This document shows positions 1 to 8,395 of a DNA stretch of 64,000 bases, piece by piece (position 1 is the stretch's first letter; every line of letters starts with the position of its first letter). Location: positions 34,233 through 98,232 of the forward strand of contig NZ_JACXAD010000022.1 in NCBI RefSeq assembly GCF_014699115.1, written 5' to 3'. This stretch comes from Hymenobacter montanus. GTDB lineage: Bacteria > Bacteroidota > Bacteroidia > Cytophagales > Hymenobacteraceae. The notes below the pieces were generated by a model. It ran no database searches, was not told the origin of the DNA, and saw only the letters and a program-made list of their open reading frames with translations. Position numbers and translations under genes: made by a program.

Positions 1-1009
1 CGCGCTGCGCGAGGCGGCCGCTCCGGAACGACTCGCGGAGCCTGCGGCTGCCAAAGCGCCGGCGGGCGGGGTGTTCTGGCAACACTATGCCGAGTGGGTA
101 GCCTACACCCGGGCCGCCGGCACTGTGCGTACGGCCCAGGCCCACGCCACCGCCGGCCGGCACCTGCGCGAGTTTTCGGAGGCCAACGGGTACGCCATCG
201 ATTTTGAGACGCTGACGCCCACCGTGGGCGACCGCTGGGCCGCCTACCTGCTCAATGTGGCCAAGCTCACCGACAACACCATCAACAAGCATCTGGGCCG
301 GCTCAAAGCCTTCATGAAGTGGGCGGCCAAGCGGGGCTACACGGAAAGCACCGCCCTGGACCGGGTGAGCTGGGCCCGGCGCGAGCCCGACGTAATAGCG
401 CTGAGCACCGCCGAGCTGGCGGCCCTCGAAGCGCTGCCGCTGGCAGTGGGCGCTCGCCTGGAGAAGGCCCGGGCCTGGTTCCTGCTGGCCTGCTACACGG
501 GCCTTCGGTATTCCGACCTGGTGAGCATCCGGCCCCAGCACTTGCGACCGGCCACGGCCACACTGCCGGCCCACTTGCGGCTCACGGCCCAGAAGACGCG
601 CGCGGTGGTGAACGTGCCCTTGAGCGTGCGCGCCCTAGGCATCGTCGAGCGGCTGTTGGCCGGCGAGCTGGCCAGCGTGAAAAGCCAGCCCATCACGAAC
701 CCCGTCCTGAATCGCTTCCTAAAAGAGCTCGGGCAACTGGCCGGCATCGACAGCCCGGTGGAAGTGATTCGCTACCGCGGCGGGGTGGCCGACGTGGCCA
801 CGGCGCCCAAGTACGAAAAGCTGACGGTGCACACGGCCCGGCGCACGTTCGTTACCCTGAATCTGGGCAAGGGCATGAGCGCCGAGTTCGTGATGAAGCT
901 CACGGGGCACACTTCCTACAAGTCGTTTCAGCGCTACGTCAACCTGACGCCCCAGCGCGTGGCCGAAGAATTCGCGCGGTTTCACGAGATGCCCGAGCGA
1001 GCTGAGTAA
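1..1009 (+). CDS. Tyrosine recombinase/integrase, 5'-truncated by the window edge
   Basis: Site-specific recombinase of the phage-integrase family, expected to integrate and excise the element. The reading frame is open to the first bases of the window, so the GTG at 71 is probably internal and the true start lies upstream. An N-terminal SAM-like core-binding domain is followed by the catalytic domain with the first Arg in TGLRYSDL, HTARR, the GHTS box and the Tyr nucleophile in QRYVNLT, so all core catalytic residues visible here are intact. It lies just upstream of a large unknown gene in the same direction. Confidence 0.9.
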   Translation, partial: ALREAAAPERLAEPAAAKAPAGGVFWQHYAEWVAYTRAAGTVRTAQAHATAGRHLREFSEANGYAIDFETLTPTVGDRWAAYLLNVAKLTDNTINKHLGRLKAFMKWAAKRGYTESTALDRVSWARREPDVIALSTAELAALEALPLAVGARLEKARAWFLLACYTGLRYSDLVSIRPQHLRPATATLPAHLRLTAQKTRAVVNVPLSVRALGIVERLLAGELASVKSQPITNPVLNRFLKELGQLAGIDSPVEVIRYRGGVADVATAPKYEKLTVHTARRTFVTLNLGKGMSAEFVMKLTGHTSYKSFQRYVNLTPQRVAEEFARFHEMPERAE

Positions 1010-1039
1010 TTATAATCTATTCCTGAGAGCTGGCAAGCT

Positions 1040-2818
1040 ATGTCGATAGAAACCCAATCTGAAGCAGGGGAATCAGAAATTTACTCGCGTTGTACCAGAA
1101 AAGAGAATGCCCTGACCCTGCAGGACCTTTGTGATAAATGTCCAATACCTTTTCGCATAAAGGAAGGACTGCCCCGAATAAAAGCCGAAATCGAAGTACA
1201 CCGGCAAGGGAATACGCGGGCCGGATTCCTGCGCTATTGTGAAAAAGCGCTCACAAACCATGTGGAAAAAGCAGCGCGCTTTGCTAACGATTTAGCGAAT
1301 CCTGCCAAGGCTGGAAGTCTCCCTGTCGGGAATCTGCTGGAAATCAAATTTTGGAATTTGGCCCTGTGTGAGCTCTACAAAGTAGAGCTAGAGCCGCTGC
1401 AACCAGTTGTTTCTACCACTGCTGTGGCTCTGGTTGACGATGAATCAAAGGAGTATCATCCTTATCCGCCGCATATTAAGAAACTTATGGATTTAATGCA
1501 CGAGCAACATCTGCACAGTGCACAACTATCCACCCTAGCGGCTCAGACAGCGGCTGCTAATGCTCAAAAGGCAATGGTAGAACGGACAGGCCAGTCTCTT
1601 GAAGATATAGAACCAGATGTCTCCCTGTTACCATCCAAGATTGCTGAAAGCCACACTTATTTTACCGCACTCCTAAAGACATGTGCGCAGCTTCCTCGCT
1701 ACGATGTGACCCAGACGTTGCGAGCAGCGTTCGAGCAGCACCGCGCAAAAGGTTTTTATGCTTGGAGCGATTTTGTACAACGGTTGCCCACTTACATCGC
1801 TCAACACTTGAGCAACGATGTGCAGCAGATGCTGAACGCCCACGGTGGGCTGCTGACGTCGTTTCGGGCAACGCTGCGCGTGGCGGAGCTTCAGCCTGAA
1901 AATTGGCCTTTCTGGGGTGTTGATGAACGTCATCGCCTGCTCATGAGGCAAAAAGACGTAGTTGAGCGGCTAGAACTGGCCCAACAGCAAGAACGACCTG
2001 CAAACGTTGCGGAGCATACCGAAACCCTTGCCTGTATTGCTTCCATCTTGACGGCGCTCGATGCTGCCGTAGCCGCCGGCAATTTTGTGGTGAATGCAAG
2101 CGAAATCAATGCTTCATCGGCTGCTCCGGTAGTAAAGTCGGAAGCACCTTCACAAACCAGTCCCTTACTGCCCACTGCAGAACTGCGGGCTTTTTATTTA
2201 AAACTGTTGCAGCACCCTGCCTTTGCAGAAGAACTTTCACTTTATCAAAAGTCAGAGCTGTTGGCCTATGCGGAACAGGAAAAAATGAATGGCGTCCGAT
2301 TGGCCGTCGAATTGATGGACAGCAACCCAAGCTATGCCTATCCCAACGAATACAAAAACGGGCGGGAAGCGGAGTATTGGATGGAGAAAAGCGCAAACTA
2401 TCGAGACAGCGTACGAGTGCTACAGTTGCTGGCCCCACCGACCAAGCCAGCTTCGCTCAGCACTCTTGCAACCATAGCACCAGTGCTACCCCATCCATTC
2501 ACGCCGTTGCTGCTGAACTATTCAGTGCCTCAGCTGCGCGAGTTATTGGAGGAACTCGGCTTAGTAGGCACCGATGGCCACGCTGTACCAGCGGCCAGCC
2601 CCGGAGCGTGGGTGGGCGTCATTCACGGCCTGCTCGATGCCACCCCGCCACGGCTTCGAAACAATAAGGCAGCTGTTCAGCGGGCATTCTGTGAGCACTT
2701 CGGCGCTGTGGTAGGCGAGCGGGCGGTGCAGGCTGGTCTTGGGAAGCATGGTAGTGAAGCTGAGCGGTTCCGGGACAGCACGTTGGCACTGTTGCGTGGG
2801 CAAGCTAATGCGGAGTAG
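1040..2818 (+). CDS. Large unknown protein of the mobile element
   Basis: A 592-residue protein that I do not recognise. It begins 30 bases after the integrase stop and is probably co-transcribed with it. It is mostly helical and polar, with no signal peptide or membrane segment. A cysteine pair near the N-terminus (DLCDKC) could bind metal. The C-terminal part (roughly 490-590) reads as a compact helical domain ending in conserved-looking NNKAAVQRAFCEHFG. Position next to the integrase suggests an accessory role in the element, but no function can be assigned. Confidence 0.7.
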   Translation: MSIETQSEAGESEIYSRCTRKENALTLQDLCDKCPIPFRIKEGLPRIKAEIEVHRQGNTRAGFLRYCEKALTNHVEKAARFANDLANPAKAGSLPVGNLLEIKFWNLALCELYKVELEPLQPVVSTTAVALVDDESKEYHPYPPHIKKLMDLMHEQHLHSAQLSTLAAQTAAANAQKAMVERTGQSLEDIEPDVSLLPSKIAESHTYFTALLKTCAQLPRYDVTQTLRAAFEQHRAKGFYAWSDFVQRLPTYIAQHLSNDVQQMLNAHGGLLTSFRATLRVAELQPENWPFWGVDERHRLLMRQKDVVERLELAQQQERPANVAEHTETLACIASILTALDAAVAAGNFVVNASEINASSAAPVVKSEAPSQTSPLLPTAELRAFYLKLLQHPAFAEELSLYQKSELLAYAEQEKMNGVRLAVELMDSNPSYAYPNEYKNGREAEYWMEKSANYRDSVRVLQLLAPPTKPASLSTLATIAPVLPHPFTPLLLNYSVPQLRELLEELGLVGTDGHAVPAASPGAWVGVIHGLLDATPPRLRNNKAAVQRAFCEHFGAVVGERAVQAGLGKHGSEAERFRDSTLALLRGQANAE

Positions 2819-2844
2819 TGCGGATTCGTGCGGATTCGTGCGGC
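2819..2844. repeat. Short tandem repeat GTGCGGATTC
   Basis: About 2.6 tandem copies of GTGCGGATTC directly after the stop codon of the 592-residue gene. No function is evident. Confidence 0.6.
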
Positions 2845-2917
2845 CGCAAGGTTCCGTAGTGCCCAGGTAGGCTATTTACACCGTCGACCGGCATACCTCC
2901 CCGGCGGCGCTCGCCTT

Positions 2918-3058
2918 ATGCTCACGGCTGCACACGCCTATCAGTTCCTTTCCTCCCTCACCCCCGAGCAGGCCAGTGGCCTGGTCAGCGCGGCCTGCGC
3001 TGTGGGGGCACTGCTGCTGCAGCTGCTCACGTTCCGGCGCGAGCGGAAAGCGCAGTAG
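2918..3058 (+). CDS. Small single-pass membrane protein
   Basis: A 46-residue protein starting at the ATG at 2918, with one hydrophobic segment (about residues 18-37) followed by a basic tail FRRERK. This suggests one membrane span with the C-terminus in the cytoplasm. It is followed immediately by a strong terminator. Small membrane proteins like this are common in mobile elements, but no function can be given. Confidence 0.5.
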   Translation: MLTAAHAYQFLSSLTPEQASGLVSAACAVGALLLQLLTFRRERKAQ

Positions 3059-3062
3059 CACA

Positions 3063-3091
3063 AAAGGCCATCCTGTAGGGTGGCCTTTGTT
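3063..3091 (+). terminator. Rho-independent terminator
   Basis: Hairpin with arms AAAGGCCAtCC and GGgTGGCCTTT around TGTA, followed by a T-rich stretch, just after the small membrane protein gene. Confidence 0.75.
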
Positions 3092-3171
3092 GTATCGTCG
3101 AGCCCGCGGCGGGGTGATGTGTCAAGCTGGTCGGGTATATTATTTGGGGAGTGTAGCCTTTGTTGTACACG

Positions 3172-3900
3172 CTACAGATGCTTCTTGGGGGGCGGACTAT
3201 TCACTGTCTGCACTAATTTATTTCGTAATGAAATGGCTTTCATCTGCTCTTCCATATTCAGGGGCACGACTGAGCCCATAAACTCGGCCAAATCCTTTTC
3301 TAACTTCCCCTGGCGCTTAAGCACGTTTAGTAGCTCTTCCTCGACCTGCTCGAGAAATGGCATAAATTCAGCGTAACGCTTCTGTGCCTTTGCAAGGGTC
3401 TCTTGTTGCTGTTGGATGACTGTCTGTAGCACTTTTTGGGCCTCCGGGTCAAAGTTGGGCAAGTGTTCCATCTGCACCTGCAGCGCCGCCTCTTGATGCT
3501 CCACCTCGGCGCGCAGACGAGCTAGGGCCTTAGCCGACTCCCGGTGCATGGCCCTCCCATGTTCTAAGTGCTTTGATACCTGCACATACTCCTGGATGAG
3601 CTGTACAACCTCGACCACCTGCGATGCGGCTGGCGGTGATGTGTCGCGTAGCATCTGACCCTGGCCCAGCACAAGCCAGTCTGAGCTAACGCTTGGGTAT
3701 TCTTCTAGTATTCTAACCAGCACCTTGAACGATGGGTCACTCTTGCGTCCCATCAACATTTCTTGAACAGCCTGAGCAGAAACGCCGATTTTTCTGGCAA
3801 ACGGGGCCTTCTTACCTTTTTCGAAGGTATCTACCAACAAATTTAGTCTCTGATTTACAGAGCTTTCCCCTTCAATATAAGATCTAGTTGATGAATTCAT
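3172..3900 (-). CDS. XRE-family regulator with long coiled coil
   Basis: A 242-residue protein. Residues about 15-70 form a helix-turn-helix of the XRE type (APFARKIGVSAQAVQEML). Residues about 95-215 are a long Glu/Gln/Leu-rich coiled coil, probably for oligomerization. It diverges from the 72-residue gene at 3977, and an inverted repeat sits between them (3932-3950), which is the usual layout of a repressor that controls itself and the opposite operon. It is the likely master regulator of the element. It lacks a peptidase domain, so induction would need another signal. Confidence 0.75.
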   Translation of the reverse strand: MNSSTRSYIEGESSVNQRLNLLVDTFEKGKKAPFARKIGVSAQAVQEMLMGRKSDPSFKVLVRILEEYPSVSSDWLVLGQGQMLRDTSPPAASQVVEVVQLIQEYVQVSKHLEHGRAMHRESAKALARLRAEVEHQEAALQVQMEHLPNFDPEAQKVLQTVIQQQQETLAKAQKRYAEFMPFLEQVEEELLNVLKRQGKLEKDLAEFMGSVVPLNMEEQMKAISLRNKLVQTVNSPPPKKHL

Positions 3901-3931
3901 GTTGCTTTAGCTGATAAAATCAACGAGAGTT

Positions 3932-3950
3932 ATTACATTTGTTATGTAAT
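3932..3950. promoter_or_regulatory. Palindromic operator between divergent regulator genes
   Basis: Perfect inverted repeat ATTACAT-ttgtt-ATGTAAT in the AT-rich gap between the XRE gene and the gene at 3977. A half-site (GTGTAATG) lies at about 3971-3978 over the start of the rightward gene. It is a likely binding site for the XRE protein. Confidence 0.6.
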
Positions 3951-3976
3951 GAGCAAATATCAACAAAAGTAGTGTA

Positions 3977-4195
3977 ATGGACTCTAATAAGACGCTAACC
4001 TGCCTGCTGGCCCCTGGCGATATCGGTACCATTGCCCGCGAGTTGGGCCTATCACACGGCGCCGCCGCCGCCGCCATTCGCCGAGGCAACCCGGGCCACC
4101 CTGCAGTAAGAGCTGCCTTGTCTCGCGCGGAGGCCAGTGGTGCCCTTGCTGCTGCTCAGAAGTTGGCCACCATCACCTCGGCCCCGGCCGCCTAG
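3977..4195 (+). CDS. Small putative DNA-binding protein
   Basis: A 72-residue protein, first gene of the rightward operon and divergent from the XRE regulator. The segment IARELGLSHGAAAAAIRRGNPGHPAV resembles a helix-turn-helix, with an Ala-rich C-terminus. Its position suggests a Cro- or antirepressor-like role. The family is not recognised. Confidence 0.5.
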   Translation: MDSNKTLTCLLAPGDIGTIARELGLSHGAAAAAIRRGNPGHPAVRAALSRAEASGALAAAQKLATITSAPAA

Positions 4196-4205
4196 CCCAA
4201 CCACT

Positions 4206-4532
4206 ATGCAACCGACCATCATTGTTCAGGGCATTACAGTGGAGCAATTGCGCGAAGACTTACGCGCCCTTATTCGCTTTGAACTAGCTCAGGCCCAGCC
4301 CACAATTGGTACGGCTGCCCCATCTGTCGACGAATTACTGACCGTACCCCAGGCCGCCGCCCTGCTCGACGTGTGTGTAGCCACCGTGTTTGAATGGAAG
4401 CGCCGGGGCCTGTTGGTGTCCACTAAAATCGGTGGGCGCACTTACCTCAAGCACTCTGATGTGCTGAGCGCCGGCACGCGCGAGCAACGCACCCAGAAGC
4501 CCAGCCGGGTAAAGGGCAAGCCGCCCGCCTAA
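4206..4532 (+). CDS. Excisionase/MerR-like helix-turn-helix protein
   Basis: A 108-residue protein starting at ATG 4206. Residues about 45-95 match the HTH_17/excisionase fold common in Bacteroidetes mobile elements (LTVPQAAALLDVCVATVFEW, then KIGGRTYLKHSDV). The basic C-terminus may contact DNA. It lies in the rightward operon. It probably acts as a recombination directionality factor or a local regulator; which one cannot be decided from sequence. Confidence 0.75.
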   Translation: MQPTIIVQGITVEQLREDLRALIRFELAQAQPTIGTAAPSVDELLTVPQAAALLDVCVATVFEWKRRGLLVSTKIGGRTYLKHSDVLSAGTREQRTQKPSRVKGKPPA

Positions 4533-4624
4533 CACCTCTCATTTCTTGGATTTTACGCTTTGCCGGCTTGCTCGGCCTAGCTGCTGCTTTGTCTGATTTT
4601 TCACCCCTTCACTTTCTTTTTTTT

Positions 4625-5179
4625 ATGGTTGCCATTGCATTCCCCATTGCCCAGGTTACCAACCTGACCACCGCCTCGCTCACCGCCCAGGCCGCTGCGC
4701 TGGGCTATCCCGCCGTCCTTTTCGGCCTCACCCCTGCCCAAGGCGGATACTGGCGTGAGCCGGGTTTGCCCTGGCTCACGGCCGAGATGCACGACAACAT
4801 GCCGCTGGGCTACGGCGGCTACGAGATGATACGCCAGTACTGCGAGTTCGGCGGCAACGACATGGCCCCGCGCTTCCCGAAAGGCTGCTGGGTGAACATG
4901 GCTCCAGTGCACGAGAAGAAGAACCTGGTGGTGGGCAAGGTGTACGTCTACTGCTATCTGAATCACGAAACCGGGAAACACGAATACCAAGCCGGCCGGC
5001 TCGAATCCATTGGCGGCAATTGCCTCTGGGCCCGCGCCGACAACAACCCCGCCGTGGGCTTGTGCTGGCTGCTCAACGAGGACGAGCCGCACAAAGCCGT
5101 GTGGGACGTGTACGAAATCACCCACTACGTGAGCTACCCCAGCGAGGAAGAACAGCAGGAAGGAGCCTCCCGTGCGTAG
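4625..5179 (+). CDS. S24/LexA-like protein without the catalytic Ser and Lys
   Basis: A 184-residue protein starting at the ATG at 4625. The segment from about residue 75 (DMAPRFPKGCWVNMAPV, then LVVGKVYVY and a late GRLESIGGN) follows the beta-rich S24 peptidase fold of LexA and phage repressors. At the position of the nucleophile motif (G-S-M-P) it has N-D-M-A-P, and no Lys is seen at the expected place. It is therefore probably a non-cleaving S24-fold protein with no N-terminal helix-turn-helix. This contrasts with the active-looking repressor at 52315. Assignment rests on motif reading only. Confidence 0.55.
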   Translation: MVAIAFPIAQVTNLTTASLTAQAAALGYPAVLFGLTPAQGGYWREPGLPWLTAEMHDNMPLGYGGYEMIRQYCEFGGNDMAPRFPKGCWVNMAPVHEKKNLVVGKVYVYCYLNHETGKHEYQAGRLESIGGNCLWARADNNPAVGLCWLLNEDEPHKAVWDVYEITHYVSYPSEEEQQEGASRA

Positions 5180-5360
5180 CCCGGCCCCTCGAACGTCTGG
5201 AGCCGCGGTGCTGGCCCAGCGACCGGCGCTGAAGGCCTTTCTGAAAGGCTTGCACAGCCTGGAGCTGAGCGACACGGGGCGCCGCAACGTGGCCGCCCGC
5301 TTCGGCCTGTCAGAGTCGGAACTATCGGCCGCCCTGGCAGCGGCCGCTCACTACCAATAA
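5172..5360 (+). CDS. Small unknown protein
   Basis: A 62-residue ORF with a GTG start overlapping the end of the preceding gene by 8 bases, which suggests translational coupling. The C-terminal half (RRNVAARFGLSESELSAAL) could form a helix-turn-helix. The family is not recognised, and it could be spurious, but the frame and spacing fit the operon. Confidence 0.45.
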   Translation: MRSPAPRTSGAAVLAQRPALKAFLKGLHSLELSDTGRRNVAARFGLSESELSAALAAAAHYQ

Positions 5361-5368
5361 GCCCTCGC

Positions 5369-6598
5369 ATGACGGAAGAAATCACCCAGCAGCCCGGCCC
5401 GGCCGAAGCCGGCCCGACCGTGGCCGGGCTGCTGGCCCACGCCCACGAGCTGCTCAGCGCGCCCCCGGAGCCCAGCGCCGGGCTGGCCCGGCTGCTGGCC
5501 CTGAGCCGGCAGGTGCGGGCGGCCACGGAGCAACCGGTCACGTTTCGGCCAGCCCTGTTCTGGCAGGATGACGAACCAGTTATCTGGCCGCGCACCGTCA
5601 ACTTGATTCAGGGGCAAACGGGCGTTCACAAAAGCCGCGTGGCAGAACTGTTCGGCTCAGCGGCCCTGACTGCACTGGCCAGCCGCGCGACGTCCGACAC
5701 GCTGCTCGGCCTAGGCTTTCGGCCCGCCGAGGGAGAAGCCTACCGGCTGCTATACATCGATACGGAGCGCAACACTTCCGACCAGCTGCCTTATGCCATT
5801 CAGCAGCTGAAGGCCCGCGCCGGCTACGGCTTTGCCGAGCATCCACCCATGCTCGACTACACGTCCCTGGTGATGGAGGCACGGGCCGAGCGCTTCCCCC
5901 GCCTGGCCGAGTTCCTGGCCCACCAGCGGCGAGGGTTTGATGGGCATCTGCTGGTTATTCTGGACGTGCTCAGCGACTGCGTGGCCGATTACAACGACGT
6001 GGGCGCGTCGCTGGGGCTGATTGACTTGCTGAATGTAGCCGTCAACGAGCAGGATGCCACGTTTATCGCCGTCATTCACGAAAACCCGGGCAGCACCAGC
6101 AAGGCCCGCGGGCACCTGGGCACTGAGGCCAGCAACAAGGCCAGCACGGTGCTGCAAGTGGGATTTGTGAAGGAAGGCGGACGGCTTACTCCGCTGATTC
6201 AGCTGCTGTATCTGAAGCGCCGCTATGCCGCACCTGGCCTGACTTTCTTCGCCACGTTCGACGAATTCACACGCGGATTGGTGCGGGCTGATGTTGACGC
6301 GACCGATGTGCAGCAAGTGTGTTCGAGGCCAGGGCCGCAACGCAAGGCCTCTGCCGCAACGGTGCTGAGCCTTCTGCCAACCATGCTGGCTGACGGACCT
6401 CTGCCAGCAGGAGAATTGGTAGCGGGGTTGGCTGAAGAGTTAAGCGTGTCGCCACGCACGGTAAAAACCTACTTGTCGGAGTTGCTGCCGCCCTACTCAG
6501 GCTATGTAAACGACTTGACCGGCCGCCGGTGCTGCCTCGTGAGAAGAAAGGCAGGGGCTGGGTTTTCGCTGCTGTACTCACTTGAACCTTCCTCCTAA
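5369..6598 (+). CDS. RepA-like AAA/RecA-fold ATPase (putative replicative helicase)
   Basis: A 409-residue ATPase. Walker A is GQTGVHKSR (about residues 82-90), a Walker B-like strand is LLVILDVLSDC (about 190-200), and HENPGSTSKARGHLGTEAS corresponds to the conserved motif of RepA/AAA_25 helicases of mobilizable elements. The C-terminal 80 residues contain a helix-turn-helix-like segment. It is followed by an iteron-rich region and a primase-like gene, the usual replication module of such elements. It is expected to unwind the origin or serve as helicase loader during element replication. Confidence 0.8.
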   Translation: MTEEITQQPGPAEAGPTVAGLLAHAHELLSAPPEPSAGLARLLALSRQVRAATEQPVTFRPALFWQDDEPVIWPRTVNLIQGQTGVHKSRVAELFGSAALTALASRATSDTLLGLGFRPAEGEAYRLLYIDTERNTSDQLPYAIQQLKARAGYGFAEHPPMLDYTSLVMEARAERFPRLAEFLAHQRRGFDGHLLVILDVLSDCVADYNDVGASLGLIDLLNVAVNEQDATFIAVIHENPGSTSKARGHLGTEASNKASTVLQVGFVKEGGRLTPLIQLLYLKRRYAAPGLTFFATFDEFTRGLVRADVDATDVQQVCSRPGPQRKASAATVLSLLPTMLADGPLPAGELVAGLAEELSVSPRTVKTYLSELLPPYSGYVNDLTGRRCCLVRRKAGAGFSLLYSLEPSS

Positions 6599-6711
6599 TC
6601 TACGTGGGCAAAATCTAATGTTGCCCACGCTTGCCCATTGCCCAGAACTAGCCTACGTGGGCAGTGGGCAACAACCCCTATAGGGGGGTTGCCCATTGCC
6701 CACTGCCCACA
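6599..6711. other. Iteron and dyad cluster, candidate replication origin
   Basis: Between the RepA-like and primase-like genes, the motif TTGCCCA or its complement TGGGCAA occurs at least six times. CTACGTGGGCA occurs twice. A dyad, GGGCAAC and GTTGCCC, flanks a perfect 12-bp palindrome CCCCTATAGGGG. Clustered short repeats beside replication genes are typical of Rep-binding origins. A transcriptional operator is the alternative. Confidence 0.55.
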
Positions 6712-6727
6712 GCGAAACCAATCCGTT

Positions 6728-7813
6728 ATGCCCACTTCTTATCGTTACACCCTGCAGCCCTACACGGGCCCCGCCAGCCGCTATACCTGTCCTGGTTGTA
6801 ATCACCGCCGGGAACTGGCCCGCTACCTCGACACCGAAACCGGCGAACTGCTGCCGGAAGCATTCGGCAAGTGCAACCGGGCCGACCAGTGCGGCTACCA
6901 CCTGAGCCCGTACCATGCCGGCCCCGGCGGGCAGAGCTACGCCGACCAGGTGCGCGAAGCCAACCGTCCCGATGGCCAGTCCTGGACATCGCCCCCGGTG
7001 CGCCGCCCGGCCCCGCTCCGCCCGGTGGTGGCCATGCCGTCGGATGTGGTGCAGGCCACGCTCGGGCATTACGAACACAACGCCCTGGCCCAGCTGCTGC
7101 GCAACCACTTCGGGTGGGGCATTGCCGACGAGCTGCTCAAGCGCTTCGCCGTGGGCACGTCGGCCCACTGGCCGGGGGCCTGCGTGTTCTGGCTCATCGA
7201 CGAGCAGAGTCGAGTACGTGGGGGCCAGGTCGTGCTCTACGATGAAACCGGGCACACCGTGAAGCAGCCCAAGCGGTGCACGACGTGGGCGCACACGGCC
7301 TTGGCAGCTCGCTGCCGGCAACTGGGCCAGCCGGCCCCGGCCTGGCTCACGGCATACTCCGCGACCGAGGTGCCCAAGTGCCCTTGCCTCTTCGGGCTGC
7401 CCCAGCTGCTGAACGCCCCGGCTGATGCCCGGGTGGCCATCGTGGAAAGCGCCAAAACGGCCGTGTTCTGTGCGCCCTACCTGCCGGACTGTGTCTGGCT
7501 GGCCACCATGGGCAAAAGCTACCTCACGGCGGACCGCTTGGCCCCGGTAAAGAACCGCTCGCTCGTGCTCTTCCCCGACGCCGGCGCCACAGATGACTGG
7601 CAGCGCCGCGCCGACGAGCTGCGCGAACAGGGCTTCACCGTCACGGTGTCGACCTGGCTCGAAACCAAGGCCACCGCCGAACAGCGCGCCGCCGGCATCG
7701 ACCTGGCCGACCTGCTGCTGAGCCAGTGGCCCGGCTTCCCGCCCAGCTGGAACGAGCTCGACCCAAACTCCAAGAATTCGGCCACGAAACTCCCTAAAAC
7801 TACCCGATTTTGA
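6728..7813 (+). CDS. DUF6371/Toprim-like primase of the mobile element
   Basis: A 361-residue protein from the ATG at 6728. The N-terminus has a zinc-ribbon pattern (CPGC near residue 21, then KCNRADQCGYH). The C-terminal half has a Toprim-like core with VAIVESAKTAVF and LVLFPDAGATDDW, where Glu and Asp would bind metal. This arrangement is that of DnaG-like primases and of the DUF6371 proteins found beside RepA-like ATPases in Bacteroidetes elements. It probably primes element replication. The gene follows the iteron cluster and is itself followed, with overlap, by a homing-type endonuclease. Confidence 0.7.
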   Translation: MPTSYRYTLQPYTGPASRYTCPGCNHRRELARYLDTETGELLPEAFGKCNRADQCGYHLSPYHAGPGGQSYADQVREANRPDGQSWTSPPVRRPAPLRPVVAMPSDVVQATLGHYEHNALAQLLRNHFGWGIADELLKRFAVGTSAHWPGACVFWLIDEQSRVRGGQVVLYDETGHTVKQPKRCTTWAHTALAARCRQLGQPAPAWLTAYSATEVPKCPCLFGLPQLLNAPADARVAIVESAKTAVFCAPYLPDCVWLATMGKSYLTADRLAPVKNRSLVLFPDAGATDDWQRRADELREQGFTVTVSTWLETKATAEQRAAGIDLADLLLSQWPGFPPSWNELDPNSKNSATKLPKTTRF

Positions 7814-8346
7814 AAAAGCCTCCCCGCACCTACATGCTTCACAGTCTGACCGATAACGACAAAACCCAGTCCGGCGTGTTCGTCATTCGCAACACCTGCG
7901 ATTCACGGGTGTACGTCGGGGCCACCAAGCACCTGCTCAACGCCTTCCGTCAGGTCCGCAACGACCTGCGCGACGGCAAACACAGTTCCGACCGGCTGCA
8001 GGCGTTTGCCGCCGCCCATGGTCTGGGTGTGTTGCGCTTCGAAGCGCTGGAGCTGTGCCCCGTCGACCAGATGCCGGCCGTCAAGCAGCGCCACCTCGAC
8101 CAGTTGCAGACCAGCGACCCCGCCCACGGTTTCAACATCCTGAACGCGCCCGTCGGGCCGGGCCAGCGCCTCAGCTCAGAAGCCCGGGCCCGCATCAGCC
8201 TCGGCAAAAAAGGCCGTGCCATCACTCCCCGGACGCTCGAGCACCAGGAGAAGCTGGCCGCGGCGCATCGTGGCCGCAAGCGCAGCCCAGAAGCGTGTGC
8301 CAACATGCGAGGGGAACGGGGCAAGCGGAAGCCACGGGGGCCCTAA
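7810..8346 (+). CDS. GIY-YIG endonuclease with NUMOD3 DNA-binding motif
   Basis: A 178-residue protein with a possible TTG start at 7810; an in-frame ATG at 7834 is equally plausible. GVFVI and VYVGAT form the GIY-YIG signature (about residues 22-40). The C-terminal ARISLGKKGRAITPRTLEHQ with a second RGRKRSPEA unit matches NUMOD3 repeats that bind DNA in homing endonucleases. It overlaps the end of the primase gene. No intron or intein is visible, so it is a free-standing endonuclease, perhaps selfish or used against competing elements. Confidence 0.75.
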   Translation: MKKPPRTYMLHSLTDNDKTQSGVFVIRNTCDSRVYVGATKHLLNAFRQVRNDLRDGKHSSDRLQAFAAAHGLGVLRFEALELCPVDQMPAVKQRHLDQLQTSDPAHGFNILNAPVGPGQRLSSEARARISLGKKGRAITPRTLEHQEKLAAAHRGRKRSPEACANMRGERGKRKPRGP

Positions 8347-8395
8347 CACACCCGCGCAACTGCATCATTTTATCCATCACTTCAAAATCGCCCCA

